The position numbers and the translations under genes were made by a program. Below are positions 29,101 through 38,180 of a stretch of DNA of 64,000 bases, in pieces. The notes under the pieces are model-generated. The model saw only the letters and a list, made by a program, of their open reading frames with translations, did not search any database and was not told the origin of the DNA. Position 1 is the stretch's first letter, and each line of letters starts with the position of its first letter. Source of the stretch: Trichococcus alkaliphilus (GTDB taxonomy: Bacteria; Bacillota; Bacilli; Lactobacillales; Aerococcaceae); assembly GCF_003008695.1 (NCBI RefSeq), contig NZ_PXZT01000004.1, positions 162,770 to 226,769 of the forward strand, given 5' to 3'.

Positions 29101-29988
29101 GGGCCAACGCGCAAACTGCACTTGTTCGTTTGCAATCGTGTAGGCCAATTCGTAGTCATCCTGCTGGACAGCTTCCAACAGCCGGTCGGCATAGCCCTGT
29201 TCTGTTTCGAAAATTTCCCGTTGGCCAGCCGTCTCCACATCTTGACCGGCCAGATGCCGCGCTTGTTCGATGTCGTAGCGGATGCCTTCGATCAGACTCA
29301 GCAGCTGCGGCTTCAGCAACTCCTGGTAGAGCACGCTGTTAGTCAACCCGTCTTCGGTGTTGTACAAAGACGGCAAAGAATCCAGCCAACGGTAAGGAAT
29401 CGGATTCGCGCGCGAAAAATCGTAGAGCGAGAAGATCAGCTTCATCAGATCGTCGTCGCTGCGGTCCTTCGAGTAGGCCTTGGCCAGATTCTTGAAGTGC
29501 GTATCCGGCTCCCCGTAAAGCTCCTCCTTGACCTCTTCCCAGACGTCCTCCTTCAGCAGCTCGACTTCGATCGTGTCCGCCAACAAGCGGAAGACCGGAT
29601 CCAGATCGATCAGATAGAAATAGCGCTGGATGACCTTCAGGCAGAAGGCGTGGATCGTGGAGATGTTCGCCTGCGGCATCAGCGAGAGCTGCTTGATCAG
29701 GTGCAGGTATTGTTCCTGCGACTGGGCTTCGTTGATGGCGGTCTGGATGGCGCTTGTCATCCGCTCCTTCATTTCCTTGGCTGCCGATTCGGTGAAGGTG
29801 ACGACGAGCAGTTCATCGACGTTCGTTCCGCCCTTCACTTTTTCGATGATCCGCTGAATCAGGACCGTCGTTTTGCCGGAACCTGCCGAGGCGGAGACGA
29901 GGATGTTGTCCCCGGTCTGGTAGATCGATTGCCATTGCGTTTCCGTGAATTTTTCATTGGGTGTGCGTGCCGGTATGCCCGTCATCAT
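26176..29988 (-). CDS. rexA: ATP-dependent helicase/nuclease subunit A (AddA/RexA)
   Basis: A 1270-residue UvrD-type helicase with a C-terminal nuclease, the catalytic subunit that processes double-strand breaks for RecA and degrades unprotected linear DNA such as phage genomes. Walker A is SASAGSGKTTVL (residues 32-43), the ATPase motif LIDEYQDVNQLQ follows in the middle, motif VMTIHASKGLEFPVVF and LYVALTRAEQKL are motifs V/VI, and VLYDFKTDFV is the RecB-family nuclease core near residue 1215. The ATG overlaps the end of rexB by 4 nt. Full length; high GC typical of the host. Confidence 0.95.
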   Translation of the reverse strand: MMTGIPARTPNEKFTETQWQSIYQTGDNILVSASAGSGKTTVLIQRIIEKVKGGTNVDELLVVTFTESAAKEMKERMTSAIQTAINEAQSQEQYLHLIKQLSLMPQANISTIHAFCLKVIQRYFYLIDLDPVFRLLADTIEVELLKEDVWEEVKEELYGEPDTHFKNLAKAYSKDRSDDDLMKLIFSLYDFSRANPIPYRWLDSLPSLYNTEDGLTNSVLYQELLKPQLLSLIEGIRYDIEQARHLAGQDVETAGQREIFETEQGYADRLLEAVQQDDYELAYTIANEQVQFARWPSSKKADPDEVKDQKALLKNLRDKYKKDFAALSAQYLNRPLAEQEEVLLGIHPYAEEMARVTKRFSEAYWERKLDDNVLDFNDLEHLTLQILAPIAADGERKMSDASAYYRNKFEEVLIDEYQDVNQLQESILYWVTRHQPETENLFMVGDVKQSIYAFRLADPSLFLRKYAAFADKTGGERIILAENFRSRAEVIHFTNFIFEQLMDEKVGQMDYDEAAKLQAGNKSFPESERNQTELLIYLSENADNDEEALTPENDLEADLTIDDKTAGEVTMVAQKIKALIDEKFLIYDKKTKEERPLSYRDIVLLTPTKKNNLVILEIFKDFQIPVILNDTESYFQRTEVSIILSLLKVIDNPRQDIPLAAVLRSPIVGLDEKQLALIRIQQKNGDFYEAVQHFIKICEASGIEQTAEIKDAHSKLALFMGRLHEWRNTARRSSLVTLIWTIYNDTHFLDYVGGMVAGKQRTANLHALYERAKKYEETNYKGLFQFIRFIEKIQQRDKDLAEPTSFSDDEDAVRVMTIHASKGLEFPVVFLMDLSKRFNLSDTQSKYIFSETHGLGTDYFDVQQRVQYPSLARQALAIEKKKKLLAEEMRKLYVALTRAEQKLFLVGSYKSEEKLWADWQVADGTSGKLLPDYLRLQASSMMKWLGMCLYRHEDAENDHFHKEYRGELTHYPVHFSIQTFREEDLLSYIPVAMEEINESQWKDEIEQMASAQVEAHEHSLAEEMKLAVALMEAKYPHEAATTTTSYQSVSEIKRLFEDPDESHMLKLDLSDTKRVSRYVEPEFPRPRFMQETVMPNSAEIGTATHFVMQSVDLEKEITAAYVAQLLLELVDDGLLEKAVAEKLDAEQIAKFFQTELGQEIQSNADKVRREMPFSLLIPASRIFAEMPEDSTDNLLIHGIIDGFIEYDDHIVLYDFKTDFVGDQAPVLPENIVEKYRGQMNLYKKGLETIRQKPVSAAYIALLSNQTNVVV

Positions 29989-32900
29989 TGCTCCTCCCCT
30001 TCCTCGTTGGATTCTTGATTATTCCCATCATGCCCATTCAGTTCTTCCTTGATCTTCGAAAAGACCTCATCCTTCGTCAACTTGCTGAATTTGCGGTAAC
30101 GGTTCTCCGGCAGTGTGTTGTCGAACTGCGAAATGGCGCGGTAAGGCCCGCTGACTGTCGGCGTATATGGCCGTTCCTTGATTGGGTCGAGCTTCAGGTC
30201 GCCGGAAAGGATCTTGTCGCCGGCTTCCACCATGTTTGCCCGGTTCTTGGCGATCAGGTGGTTGAAATCATCCAGTGTGATCAAATCGTCATTTTTTCCT
30301 AGGTTGCCGGCCTTCAGTTTTTTGAAGGTGAAGATCTCCGAAGCCTGGCCGCTTTCGACAGACGGATCGATCAGGTCCAAAACGGCCGTGTCGTTCAGCA
30401 ACAGCCCTTTCAGCTTGTAATCGGTGATGATCGTCTTTTGGTAATCCTCGAGCGTCATGAAACTGTTCTGCTTGATGAACGGGTTCTTGACGTGAAGATA
30501 AAAGGCACCTGCCGGCAAGGTTTTCCCGGCCAACAGCTTGTCGGCGTTCAGCAAAGCCACATCCAAGTAAGTGATCATCTGCATCGCCAAGCCGTAGTAA
30601 GCGTCGGAGAAATCGAAACTGTGCGCGCTCGATTTGTAGTCGAGGATGGTCAGGTAATTCGCATCCCCGGCATTCACCAGATCGATCCGGTCGATCTTTC
30701 CGCGGATATGCAGGGTGCCGCCGTTGTTCAGCGGCATGTCCAACCCGTCCAGCATTTGTTCGCCGCCCATTTGCCCGAAGACCGCTTCAGTACGGATGTT
30801 CTTCAGCGCCGTCCGTCGGCTGTGCTGGTTGAGCACCCAAGCCATCTTCTGGATCGTTTCGCCCAACTGGTCGCGGATGAAGTTCATCCGGTTGGATGTC
30901 CTCAGAATTTTGAATTTTTCGCTCCCGTAGAGCTCATCCAGGACGGCATCGGCAATCTGCTTGACCGTCTCCTCGCTCAGATCAGCAGAATCGATGAGCC
31001 TGCTCTTCAGCTGGTTGACGATCTTTTCCAAAGCTTCATGGAAAAATTCGCCTGTGCCGGCAGCGGACAGCTCGTATTTCGCCCGTTCCTTGAGCTTCAG
31101 GCCGTATTGCAGGAAATGGCTGTACGGATCTTCGAAATAGCGTTCGAGCTGTGAGACCGACAGATACAGTTCTTTCCCGTAGAGCTGTTCGGCAACCGGC
31201 GCCGTCAGCTTGCTCGGCACGTTCTTGTGCCAGAGGCTGGCGAATACCTGCTGCATGATCCGTTTGGCTTGCGGATCCTTGGAGATGTAGGCCAAAATGT
31301 ATTTCCATAATGTAGGAACCGGCTCGTTCGTCGCGCGCTGGTGTCGCAGCAGATGGACCAGTTGGCTGATGTTCTGTTGTTTGCTGCCGAGGAAGGCAGT
31401 CGTGTCCTCCGCATCGGCGATGTCCTGGTGCTTGATTTCGACGGGGATCTGCAGCGCATTGGCTACGCGCGACACATAAGGCGAAATCTTCGGCGATTTC
31501 TTGCTGTCGTCTGCACTCATCGGATAGCTGAAGATGACCTTCTCAGTCCCCGAAAGGAAAGCTTGGTAAGCCACATACGGTTCGGCGGCCATCGATTCGG
31601 AGGTCGTCGGGTGCAGATACTTCTCTTCATTATTATTCAACGAACCGCTGAGCCGCTCGCGGTCCTCTTCTGTCAGCAAAGATTTATTCTCTTTCTGCGC
31701 AGGCAAATGGTCCTGGGTCATCCCCATCAGGAATACCACCTTCGCCGGCTCGAAACGTGCCCCCTCGATGCTCGAGAAGACGACCTGATCGATGCTCGGC
31801 GGCACCAAGCTGAAGGTAGCGTTCTGGAAACCAGTCATAAGGATCTCCTGGAAAGCTGCCGCCTGGAAAGGGCTGTCGCCCAAAATTTCTACGTATTCGT
31901 CCAGCAGATTCAGGAAAACTTTCCAGATCTGTTCCTGCTGCCGCGCCTGGATCAGATCCCCCTGTTCCAAGGCTTCATCACGCCAGAAAATCATCTGTTT
32001 GTCGACTTTGGCGGCAATCAGGAAATTGTACAGGTTCTTCGCGGCTTCCCGTCCGGTTTTGGCCTTCGCCATCTTCTGGAAGAACGGAAGCAGCAGATCT
32101 CTCAGATAATTACGGACCTCGTTGGAAGTGTCCTGCATCCGTCTGTCCTCGGTACTCTGGTTGCTGTTGCCGTTCTCGTCCCTGAATGTCGCGAAATACC
32201 AGTCGTCTTTCGAAAGCCAACTGTTGCCTTCATAGCCGTATGCCAGCAACACATTCTCGATCACATCGACCTGCTCGCGGAAGCGCAGCACGGCTGCCGC
32301 GGTTTCTTCAAGCCCTTGCGGATTGTCATGGTTGGCCGGCGTCAACAGTTCCGTGCGAAGCAAGCGCATGATGTCCGGATAGCGCCAATGATGGCGGCGG
32401 ATGCGGAACAATGCGTCGATGAAGTCCATGAACGGATGGTGCTTCATGGCGTCAGCTTTATCATAAAAGACGTCCATCCCGTCCTTGTCGAAGACCGGCT
32501 TCACCATCGTTTCGTATTCTTCGACCGTCCGCGCCAAAATCAGGATGTCTTTATAGCGGTAGCCGTCCTCAGCGACCAGTTTTTTGATTTCGTTGGCCAC
32601 ATGGAAAACTTCCGCCTGTTTCGTTTCACAGCCCCAGACCCGGATAGCTTCCTTCTGGTCGGCCGTCAGCTCGAATGAGCCTTGAACCTTGTTGGCGGTC
32701 GCATCGGTGGATGCGATCCAATAATTCTCCAGAGTCAACAGCGCACCCTTGTAACCATCAGTGTCTTTCGCAACCCAGTGGTCCTTCATGACCTGAACGC
32801 GCAGGCTGCGCGCCAAATGATAGAGAGAGTGGTACGTCGACCCTGCGGTATAGAACAATTGATGCATGGCCGGCGGTTCGTCGACGTAAGCTTTGTCCAA

Positions 32901-33623
32901 CGCCAAAGTGATCGTGACCTGTTTGGCAGAGCGCAGCAGCGTCGTGACAATCTGCAGCTCGCGGGCTGTGAAACGGTAGAAACCATCGATGAAGACATAG
33001 GTGTTCTGCATGTCCAGTGTTTCGATGACGCCGGCCAACGCCTCAAGGATGACTTCCTTCTCGAGGTACTTGTCCAGCAGTGCTTCATTGAAGGCATGGT
33101 AAAGCTCCTTCAGTTCCGTCAACTTCAGCTGGAAATCAGCCTCGTTGCCGGATTCGGCTTGGCTTGCTAGAATCCCCTGCAGATCTTCCTCCTCGATGCG
33201 GCCGCTGCGCAGCTCCAGAAATAGATCAGTCAGCTGCTTGATGAAGCCTTCTTTGTTGGCTTCCCGGCGGAAAAGGATCAGTTCCTGCTCCTTCTCCATC
33301 AAAATCTTCCGCACCAGCATGCTGAGGCCAGCTTCCGACAATTGCTGCTGTTGGAAGATCGGTGACTTCTTCAGCAAATACCACGCCAACCGGCTGAAAC
33401 TGAACGTCTGCAGATTCATCGAGCCCATCATGTCCTGACCGCGGAAAGACTCGAATTGCCAAAGCTTTTCCAGTATCGACATCTCCGCCTCGAACTTCGC
33501 GTGCTCCGGAACCAGCACGAATACCTCCGCATCCGGCTCCTCCGTCATGATCCGCGAAATCCGCTCATATATCGCTTGTTTCTTGTCCGCTGATTCCTTG
33601 CCTAAAATAAACTGCAACCCCAT
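29985..33623 (-). CDS. rexB: ATP-dependent nuclease subunit B (AddB/RexB)
   Basis: A 1212-residue partner of RexA with an inactivated helicase fold and a C-terminal RecB-like nuclease (LTILDYKSSAHSFDF, then a QMITY motif). Where Bacillus AddB has a Walker A and four iron-sulfur cysteines, this protein has ILGKESADKKQ, LERYFEDPYSHF (Asp at the first Cys position) and YTPTVSGPYRAISQFD (no Cys), so it belongs to the RexB subtype of lactic acid bacteria. First gene of the rexBA operon. The AT-rich accessory island ends just upstream. Confidence 0.95.
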   Translation of the reverse strand: MGLQFILGKESADKKQAIYERISRIMTEEPDAEVFVLVPEHAKFEAEMSILEKLWQFESFRGQDMMGSMNLQTFSFSRLAWYLLKKSPIFQQQQLSEAGLSMLVRKILMEKEQELILFRREANKEGFIKQLTDLFLELRSGRIEEEDLQGILASQAESGNEADFQLKLTELKELYHAFNEALLDKYLEKEVILEALAGVIETLDMQNTYVFIDGFYRFTARELQIVTTLLRSAKQVTITLALDKAYVDEPPAMHQLFYTAGSTYHSLYHLARSLRVQVMKDHWVAKDTDGYKGALLTLENYWIASTDATANKVQGSFELTADQKEAIRVWGCETKQAEVFHVANEIKKLVAEDGYRYKDILILARTVEEYETMVKPVFDKDGMDVFYDKADAMKHHPFMDFIDALFRIRRHHWRYPDIMRLLRTELLTPANHDNPQGLEETAAAVLRFREQVDVIENVLLAYGYEGNSWLSKDDWYFATFRDENGNSNQSTEDRRMQDTSNEVRNYLRDLLLPFFQKMAKAKTGREAAKNLYNFLIAAKVDKQMIFWRDEALEQGDLIQARQQEQIWKVFLNLLDEYVEILGDSPFQAAAFQEILMTGFQNATFSLVPPSIDQVVFSSIEGARFEPAKVVFLMGMTQDHLPAQKENKSLLTEEDRERLSGSLNNNEEKYLHPTTSESMAAEPYVAYQAFLSGTEKVIFSYPMSADDSKKSPKISPYVSRVANALQIPVEIKHQDIADAEDTTAFLGSKQQNISQLVHLLRHQRATNEPVPTLWKYILAYISKDPQAKRIMQQVFASLWHKNVPSKLTAPVAEQLYGKELYLSVSQLERYFEDPYSHFLQYGLKLKERAKYELSAAGTGEFFHEALEKIVNQLKSRLIDSADLSEETVKQIADAVLDELYGSEKFKILRTSNRMNFIRDQLGETIQKMAWVLNQHSRRTALKNIRTEAVFGQMGGEQMLDGLDMPLNNGGTLHIRGKIDRIDLVNAGDANYLTILDYKSSAHSFDFSDAYYGLAMQMITYLDVALLNADKLLAGKTLPAGAFYLHVKNPFIKQNSFMTLEDYQKTIITDYKLKGLLLNDTAVLDLIDPSVESGQASEIFTFKKLKAGNLGKNDDLITLDDFNHLIAKNRANMVEAGDKILSGDLKLDPIKERPYTPTVSGPYRAISQFDNTLPENRYRKFSKLTKDEVFSKIKEELNGHDGNNQESNEEGEEQ

Positions 33624-33704
33624 CGGATCGCCTCCTGTTCGTGTAAGTCAATATGGTTATTTTACCATAAGGGGGTGGTGGAACATTGGGTTTAGGGGTA
33701 AATA

Positions 33705-33734
33705 AAAAAGCGAAAATCAAGATTTTCGCTTTTT
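33705..33734. terminator. Bidirectional terminator at the left edge of the accessory island
   Basis: Perfect 14-bp inverted repeat AAAAAGCGAAAATC / GATTTTCGCTTTTT with a 2-nt loop. It ends the kinase transcript before rexB. Confidence 0.88.
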
Positions 33735-33834
33735 AGTATTTTAACGGTAAATACCCGCTCAGACGATATGCATGTTCGTAGCATAGGTGAATGATATTTG
33801 TTGATGATTTATCTTTTGTGACCCACAAAAAGTA

Positions 33835-35151
33835 TTACCCTATAATCTCTTGCAGTACATCGCTATCTTCATAATTCGAGATTATTTCTAAGTCATCTTT
33901 AAAATGAATTCCATCATCATCCTGTAGTAATTTTTTCAGAAATGGATCATCTATTTCTGAAATATAGTTGCCAACATGTCCCATCGCCCAAAATCTATTA
34001 TGATAAACTGCTACTCTCGCACTAGATTTAATTATTCGTAATTGTAATTCGATATCTAAAATTCCGTTTAATCCCCTAAGTAACAAGACCGTTGATGAAA
34101 CAATAGAGTCAACATAACTAAAAGGGTACCCTCGGGTTTCGATATCATCACAAATATTGCTGATAAATTCGGTATAAAAAACGGTGTGATTATCCCATAT
34201 ATTCTTGTGCAAATTTACATCAAGCTTTATCATTAAATCAACCTTATCCTCATAAGTCGTATTTAGAATAAAACCTAACTCATCCTCAAAATTGATATCG
34301 CTAATACGATTTTCTGAAATTAATTGGATAACTTTATCCAGTTTGTAATCTTTAACGTTAAAACTTGGAGTTGGTTCCTTGAGCAAATCAAAATCACTCG
34401 CAAATCCACCTATTGTTTGGTATCGTTTTTCTGGATTGAATTCAGTAGCTTTTTTTATTATTCTTCTAATTTGAGGACTTATTTCACCCACTTTAGTCAT
34501 TTCATAATAACTAAAATCCTTAGTGAATAGCACATATAAGATTCGTCCTAAACTAAATATTTCTGACCTTTCGTCAGCATTTTTTAAATCTTTCCATTGT
34601 TCTGGAGCACAAAAATAGTACGTTCCTGCACCACCACTTAGTACGGTTAAGTTAATCGTTCCTTCTCTAAATAACCTAGAAGATATTCCAAAATCTGTAA
34701 TTTTAACATTACTTTCAGAATCTAACAAAATATTTTGTGGCTTTAAATCTCTATGAAGATAACCCTCCGAAATGTAGAACCCCACCCCATCTAATATTTG
34801 TGAAAATATGTTAATGCAATCATCGAAACTGTTTTCTTGATTTTTTATATAATCTTCCAAATTATTAGGGTACCTATCCATAATAATGAAATATTCATCA
34901 AAATCACAATACACGGGCTTTAATATATTTTTATGATTCAGTTTCTGAAGATATCTCATTTCTCTATCAAATCTGTGATATTGCTTAAAGTCTTCCTCAT
35001 TACCAATCTTCTTCAATACTAAATTATTTTGAACTATACTCCCACTCTCATCCACAACACTACAATTGTAGATTTTCCCAATACCACCCTGATAAATAGG
35101 TTTTTCTTCTGTAAGCACAAAATATGGTGTATCCTTGATTTGATATTTCAT
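33835..35151 (-). CDS. Eukaryotic-type Ser/Thr protein kinase
   Basis: A 438-residue soluble kinase with all catalytic elements: glycine loop QGGIGKIY (21-28), Lys in LVLKKIG (about 47), Glu64, HRDLKPQN (133-140), DFGIS (153-157) and APE (182-184). The kinase domain ends near residue 275; the remaining 160 residues match nothing I recognise. There is no transmembrane or PASTA segment, so it is not the housekeeping PknB/Stk1. Some stand-alone bacterial kinases abort phage infection (for example staphylococcal Stk2). It lies 119 nt behind hsdS in the same direction, with AGGAG before the ATG. Function in defence is inferred from its island context. Confidence 0.9.
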   Translation of the reverse strand: MKYQIKDTPYFVLTEEKPIYQGGIGKIYNCSVVDESGSIVQNNLVLKKIGNEEDFKQYHRFDREMRYLQKLNHKNILKPVYCDFDEYFIIMDRYPNNLEDYIKNQENSFDDCINIFSQILDGVGFYISEGYLHRDLKPQNILLDSESNVKITDFGISSRLFREGTINLTVLSGGAGTYYFCAPEQWKDLKNADERSEIFSLGRILYVLFTKDFSYYEMTKVGEISPQIRRIIKKATEFNPEKRYQTIGGFASDFDLLKEPTPSFNVKDYKLDKVIQLISENRISDINFEDELGFILNTTYEDKVDLMIKLDVNLHKNIWDNHTVFYTEFISNICDDIETRGYPFSYVDSIVSSTVLLLRGLNGILDIELQLRIIKSSARVAVYHNRFWAMGHVGNYISEIDDPFLKKLLQDDDGIHFKDDLEIISNYEDSDVLQEIIG

Positions 35152-35187
35152 CTACGCTCTCCTAATATTCATTTGCAATCATTAAAT

Positions 35188-35205
35188 CACTATTAAATGA
35201 TAGTG
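35188..35205. promoter_or_regulatory. Inverted repeat in the hsdS-kinase gap
   Basis: CACTAT / ATAGTG with a 6-nt loop, 37 nt before the kinase start. It may be an operator or an RNA hairpin. No convincing promoter is visible in the 119-nt gap. Confidence 0.35.
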
Positions 35206-35270
35206 TGTTTACTATTGCAGAAATAGAATTTTATTGTATCAATAGTTGATTAATATAGATGTCTCTAGCG

Positions 35271-36494
35271 CTATACTAATGTCTGTTGTATAAGTCCTTT
35301 TTTCAGTTCTCTCAATTTTAATATTTTCATTTCTATCGTTAAAGTCTTTTCCTCCAGTTCAAATAACAATTTAGAAATTTTTAGTTGTTCCTTTTTACAT
35401 GGCAATAATAAATCATACTCCTCAATATTCCCTTTTGAAATATTTGCTTGGGCAGCCCCTTGACCAGATTGAATCATTTTCGCTTCGAAAATACCATTCT
35501 TCAAATACTGATAAATATATTCATGATTCACTCTTTCACTTTCCAATTTCAAAAGACCTACTCTTTGGTTCAATACACAGTTCTCATCATTAACCATAGA
35601 AACTCTAACAACATTACCAGTTAAGGAAATTAATATATCTCCTTTCTCAAGCATTTGATGTTCTTGAATATTTAAAGGTAAGGAATTCATCCTGTTTGTT
35701 TTTGATGTATCAGCATAACGTTTTCCAGTTACATTTGAAATAGTTACTACTTTGTATTTTCCATCTGAAGAATATTCATTACTTTTAAATGCATATCCAT
35801 TGAGCAATGAACCTACCATTCCGAGACAAATTTCATCCCACTCTGGAAAATCTTTTCCACCATCGTCTTTGAAGCGTAATTCTCGATTAAAAATCTTAAG
35901 TAGTATAACTTTCTTGAATTCTGTGAAGTTATCCAGTTGTTGCTTATGAAGGTCGATACGCCTGTCGAAATGGTTGAAGAATGATGTAATTCTCTCCTGC
36001 TCAAACACAGTAGGTATATAACATTCAACTTTTATAAACGAGTCCCAATATAGTCTTTTTCTGAAGTCGGTGACTCCATAAGAAAGATTGTTCATTTGAC
36101 CAATCATTTTATCTGTACGTAAATAACAATCCATAAATAAAGGGTATAACTGCGCACTGGGAATAGCAGTTATATAAGCCGGACTAACCATCGCTTCTGA
36201 CTTTGAGACTCCGATTGCACCTTGCCACGCACGCATCATGTTTAGAACAAGATCACCAAAATAAACATGTTTATATAAAGTCTTATCTTCGCTTCTTCGC
36301 ACTTTTTTCCCTAAAGTATTATTGCCTAATTCTTCGTTTGAAACACCATGATGGATGGAAACGGAAAGGATCTTTAACGAATCATTCCCTCGTTCATTCC
36401 TCTCTGTATAAATTTCTCCTAACTCACGCTGTTCCCAAGCTTTAGTACAACCTTTAAAACGAATGGCGAGAATTGAAAGATTGGTGTTGATCAT
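35271..36494 (-). CDS. hsdS: Type I restriction specificity subunit HsdS, orphan
   Basis: A 407-residue HsdS of normal length. Two target-recognition domains are each followed by a conserved helix: first half FKGCTKAWEQRELGEIYTERNERG to FEQERITSFFNHFDRRIDLHKQQLDNF, second half FPEWDEICLGMVGSLLNGYAF to KEQLKISKLLFELEEKTLTIEMKILKL (key ends given only). Such subunits choose the DNA site for HsdM/HsdR. No hsdM or hsdR exists anywhere in this window. It starts 12 nt after the second GTPase gene, with GAGGA before its ATG, so it is probably cotranscribed. It may partner with HsdMR elsewhere, or its DNA-reading fold may have been recruited by the GTPase system. Confidence 0.9.
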   Translation of the reverse strand: MINTNLSILAIRFKGCTKAWEQRELGEIYTERNERGNDSLKILSVSIHHGVSNEELGNNTLGKKVRRSEDKTLYKHVYFGDLVLNMMRAWQGAIGVSKSEAMVSPAYITAIPSAQLYPLFMDCYLRTDKMIGQMNNLSYGVTDFRKRLYWDSFIKVECYIPTVFEQERITSFFNHFDRRIDLHKQQLDNFTEFKKVILLKIFNRELRFKDDGGKDFPEWDEICLGMVGSLLNGYAFKSNEYSSDGKYKVVTISNVTGKRYADTSKTNRMNSLPLNIQEHQMLEKGDILISLTGNVVRVSMVNDENCVLNQRVGLLKLESERVNHEYIYQYLKNGIFEAKMIQSGQGAAQANISKGNIEEYDLLLPCKKEQLKISKLLFELEEKTLTIEMKILKLRELKKGLIQQTLV

Positions 36495-36506
36495 TTTAAT
36501 CCTCGT

Positions 36507-38180
36507 CTATGAAATCACTTCAAAATCTGCCTCAATAATATCCCCATCATCACGCCATTTCCGAAAGTCTGACTGAAATTTTTCCTTCACTATCATTTCG
36601 CTCTTCATCATCTGAATCCTATCCTGCAATTCGTTATAACTTGGGAAAAACTGGGTAATGAAAGTGTTTTGATCATCAATAAATTCTAAATACTCTTTTC
36701 TTTGTTTATTAAAACTCTCAACCCATTTAGTAATACCCCGAGCGAATTCCTCCTGTTGTTTTAGCTTACTCCAGCTATCCCAAAGTTCAATAGCAATTCC
36801 TAATCCAGCTCCGGCCACAGCAAAAAATGTATTTGCACCGTTGGCAATTTTTACTGCCTGCCATGGTTTAAATTTAAATGAAGGCATAATAAAATCTCTT
36901 GCAGCTAATATTCCTTTGTTGGTTAGTGTTAAACCTCCTTTTTTCATGAACTGACCACCAGCTTTAATCCCACTTTTAGCAAACTCTCCTACTATACTGT
37001 TGTAGTGCTCAAAACTCGCATTGTAACTCGTCTCCATCTTTTTAATTTCATGCTCCATGCTTCCTAATTGGCGTTCAAACTCATTTTTGATTCTCGTTTC
37101 AAGTACAATCCCTTCATCACCAATGTTTCTTTGAAAAAAAGCGCCAATAGTCTCCATATCCGTTCCCTCAACTTGGAGAATCAAGTCAGTAAATAAATCC
37201 GTAATGAATTCCCGCAGAGTTATTCTTGCATTGCTGATTTTGCGGTCGGTCTTATCAATATCTGCTTGAATATCTTCACATGCCTCTCTGAACTTCTGGA
37301 ACTCCACTGTTGCTTCCTGTACCCTTTGTTCTGCTGATGGCAATTCTCTCCCTAAGATGTCTCGGATAATGCTTCGTTGAGATTCTAAAACTAAGGCCCC
37401 TGTGCTCCCTGCTTTTTCGATTTTTTCAGTTGTAGCATGTTGAAGATCACCTATATGTGAGATTTTCTTAAACTCTTCCATATGTTGCAGCCAATAATCG
37501 ACACCTTGTTCAAAGGGATTAGCTGAAACTGCCACAATACTTAATTCTTCAGATGAATATATAATTCCAAAGTCAATAAGACGGGCAAGAATGTTTTCCC
37601 TCTTAACGCGCAGTCCCTCTTCGTACTCAGACTCATCTTCAATATCAACTTCTTCATCGAAACGGCTCAATACGAATACGGTTCGGGAAAGTAGATTCAA
37701 ATCTTTGAATAACCAAATCAATTCATCTTTATGACTTTCTTTTATCGGATTATTTGGGTTCATGACATATAGAAGTAAATTCGCTTCACTTATATATTTT
37801 TTTGTGATGTCCATGTATTTTTCTTTATTCGACGTCTCTTTAAATCCAAAAAGCCCAGGTGTATCGATTAATTCAAAATCATCAAAATTAAAAATCACCA
37901 CTTCATCAGAAGATTCAGCTTGGCTGATTTTCATTTTATCCTTATCATATTTTTCTGCCCATGCTGCAACGATAGATGTTTTCCCCTCAGAAAAGCCACC
38001 CACAAGTGCAATTTTCAGTTTTTCTTCCTCTTTTTGATTAATCGCAATCTCCACTTTATTCATAAATTTCGGATCAATGGTAATACCAAACTGTTCAGCC
38101 TCCCTTAAAAAATTTAGCAATCGGTTTAATACCTCAATCGTTTGTGCTTGTTGTTTTTTAAAGACTTCAATTGTTTCCAT
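36507..38180 (-). CDS. Dynamin-like GTPase, LeoA-like
   Basis: A 557-residue large GTPase. G1 is GGFSEGKTS (61-69), G3 is DTPGLFG (106-112), and LSRFDEE replaces the usual NKxD at G4, so nucleotide specificity may be altered. A long helical stalk follows, and a hydrophobic Ala/Gly-rich segment (KIANGANTFFAVAGAGLGIAI is longer than needed; key part FFAVAGAGLG) near residue 450 could insert in membrane. The P-loop form GFSEGKTS resembles LeoA of enterotoxigenic E. coli, a bacterial dynamin. Its start lies 14 nt inside the upstream GTPase gene, indicating coupled synthesis of a two-dynamin complex. Confidence 0.85.
   Translation of the reverse strand: METIEVFKKQQAQTIEVLNRLLNFLREAEQFGITIDPKFMNKVEIAINQKEEEKLKIALVGGFSEGKTSIVAAWAEKYDKDKMKISQAESSDEVVIFNFDDFELIDTPGLFGFKETSNKEKYMDITKKYISEANLLLYVMNPNNPIKESHKDELIWLFKDLNLLSRTVFVLSRFDEEVDIEDESEYEEGLRVKRENILARLIDFGIIYSSEELSIVAVSANPFEQGVDYWLQHMEEFKKISHIGDLQHATTEKIEKAGSTGALVLESQRSIIRDILGRELPSAEQRVQEATVEFQKFREACEDIQADIDKTDRKISNARITLREFITDLFTDLILQVEGTDMETIGAFFQRNIGDEGIVLETRIKNEFERQLGSMEHEIKKMETSYNASFEHYNSIVGEFAKSGIKAGGQFMKKGGLTLTNKGILAARDFIMPSFKFKPWQAVKIANGANTFFAVAGAGLGIAIELWDSWSKLKQQEEFARGITKWVESFNKQRKEYLEFIDDQNTFITQFFPSYNELQDRIQMMKSEMIVKEKFQSDFRKWRDDGDIIEADFEVIS

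Noticed and set aside
28435..30018. 527-codon forward open frame opposite rexA
   Set aside because: It lies entirely antisense to the conserved rexA gene, which has a GC-rich codon pattern that leaves the opposite strand open; no ribosome site or family match.
31341..32678. 445-codon forward open frame opposite rexB
   Set aside because: Antisense shadow of rexB for the same reason.
35271..36494. A complete type I restriction-modification system
   Set aside because: Only hsdS is present; no N6-adenine methylase (NPPF) or HsdR helicase is encoded nearby.
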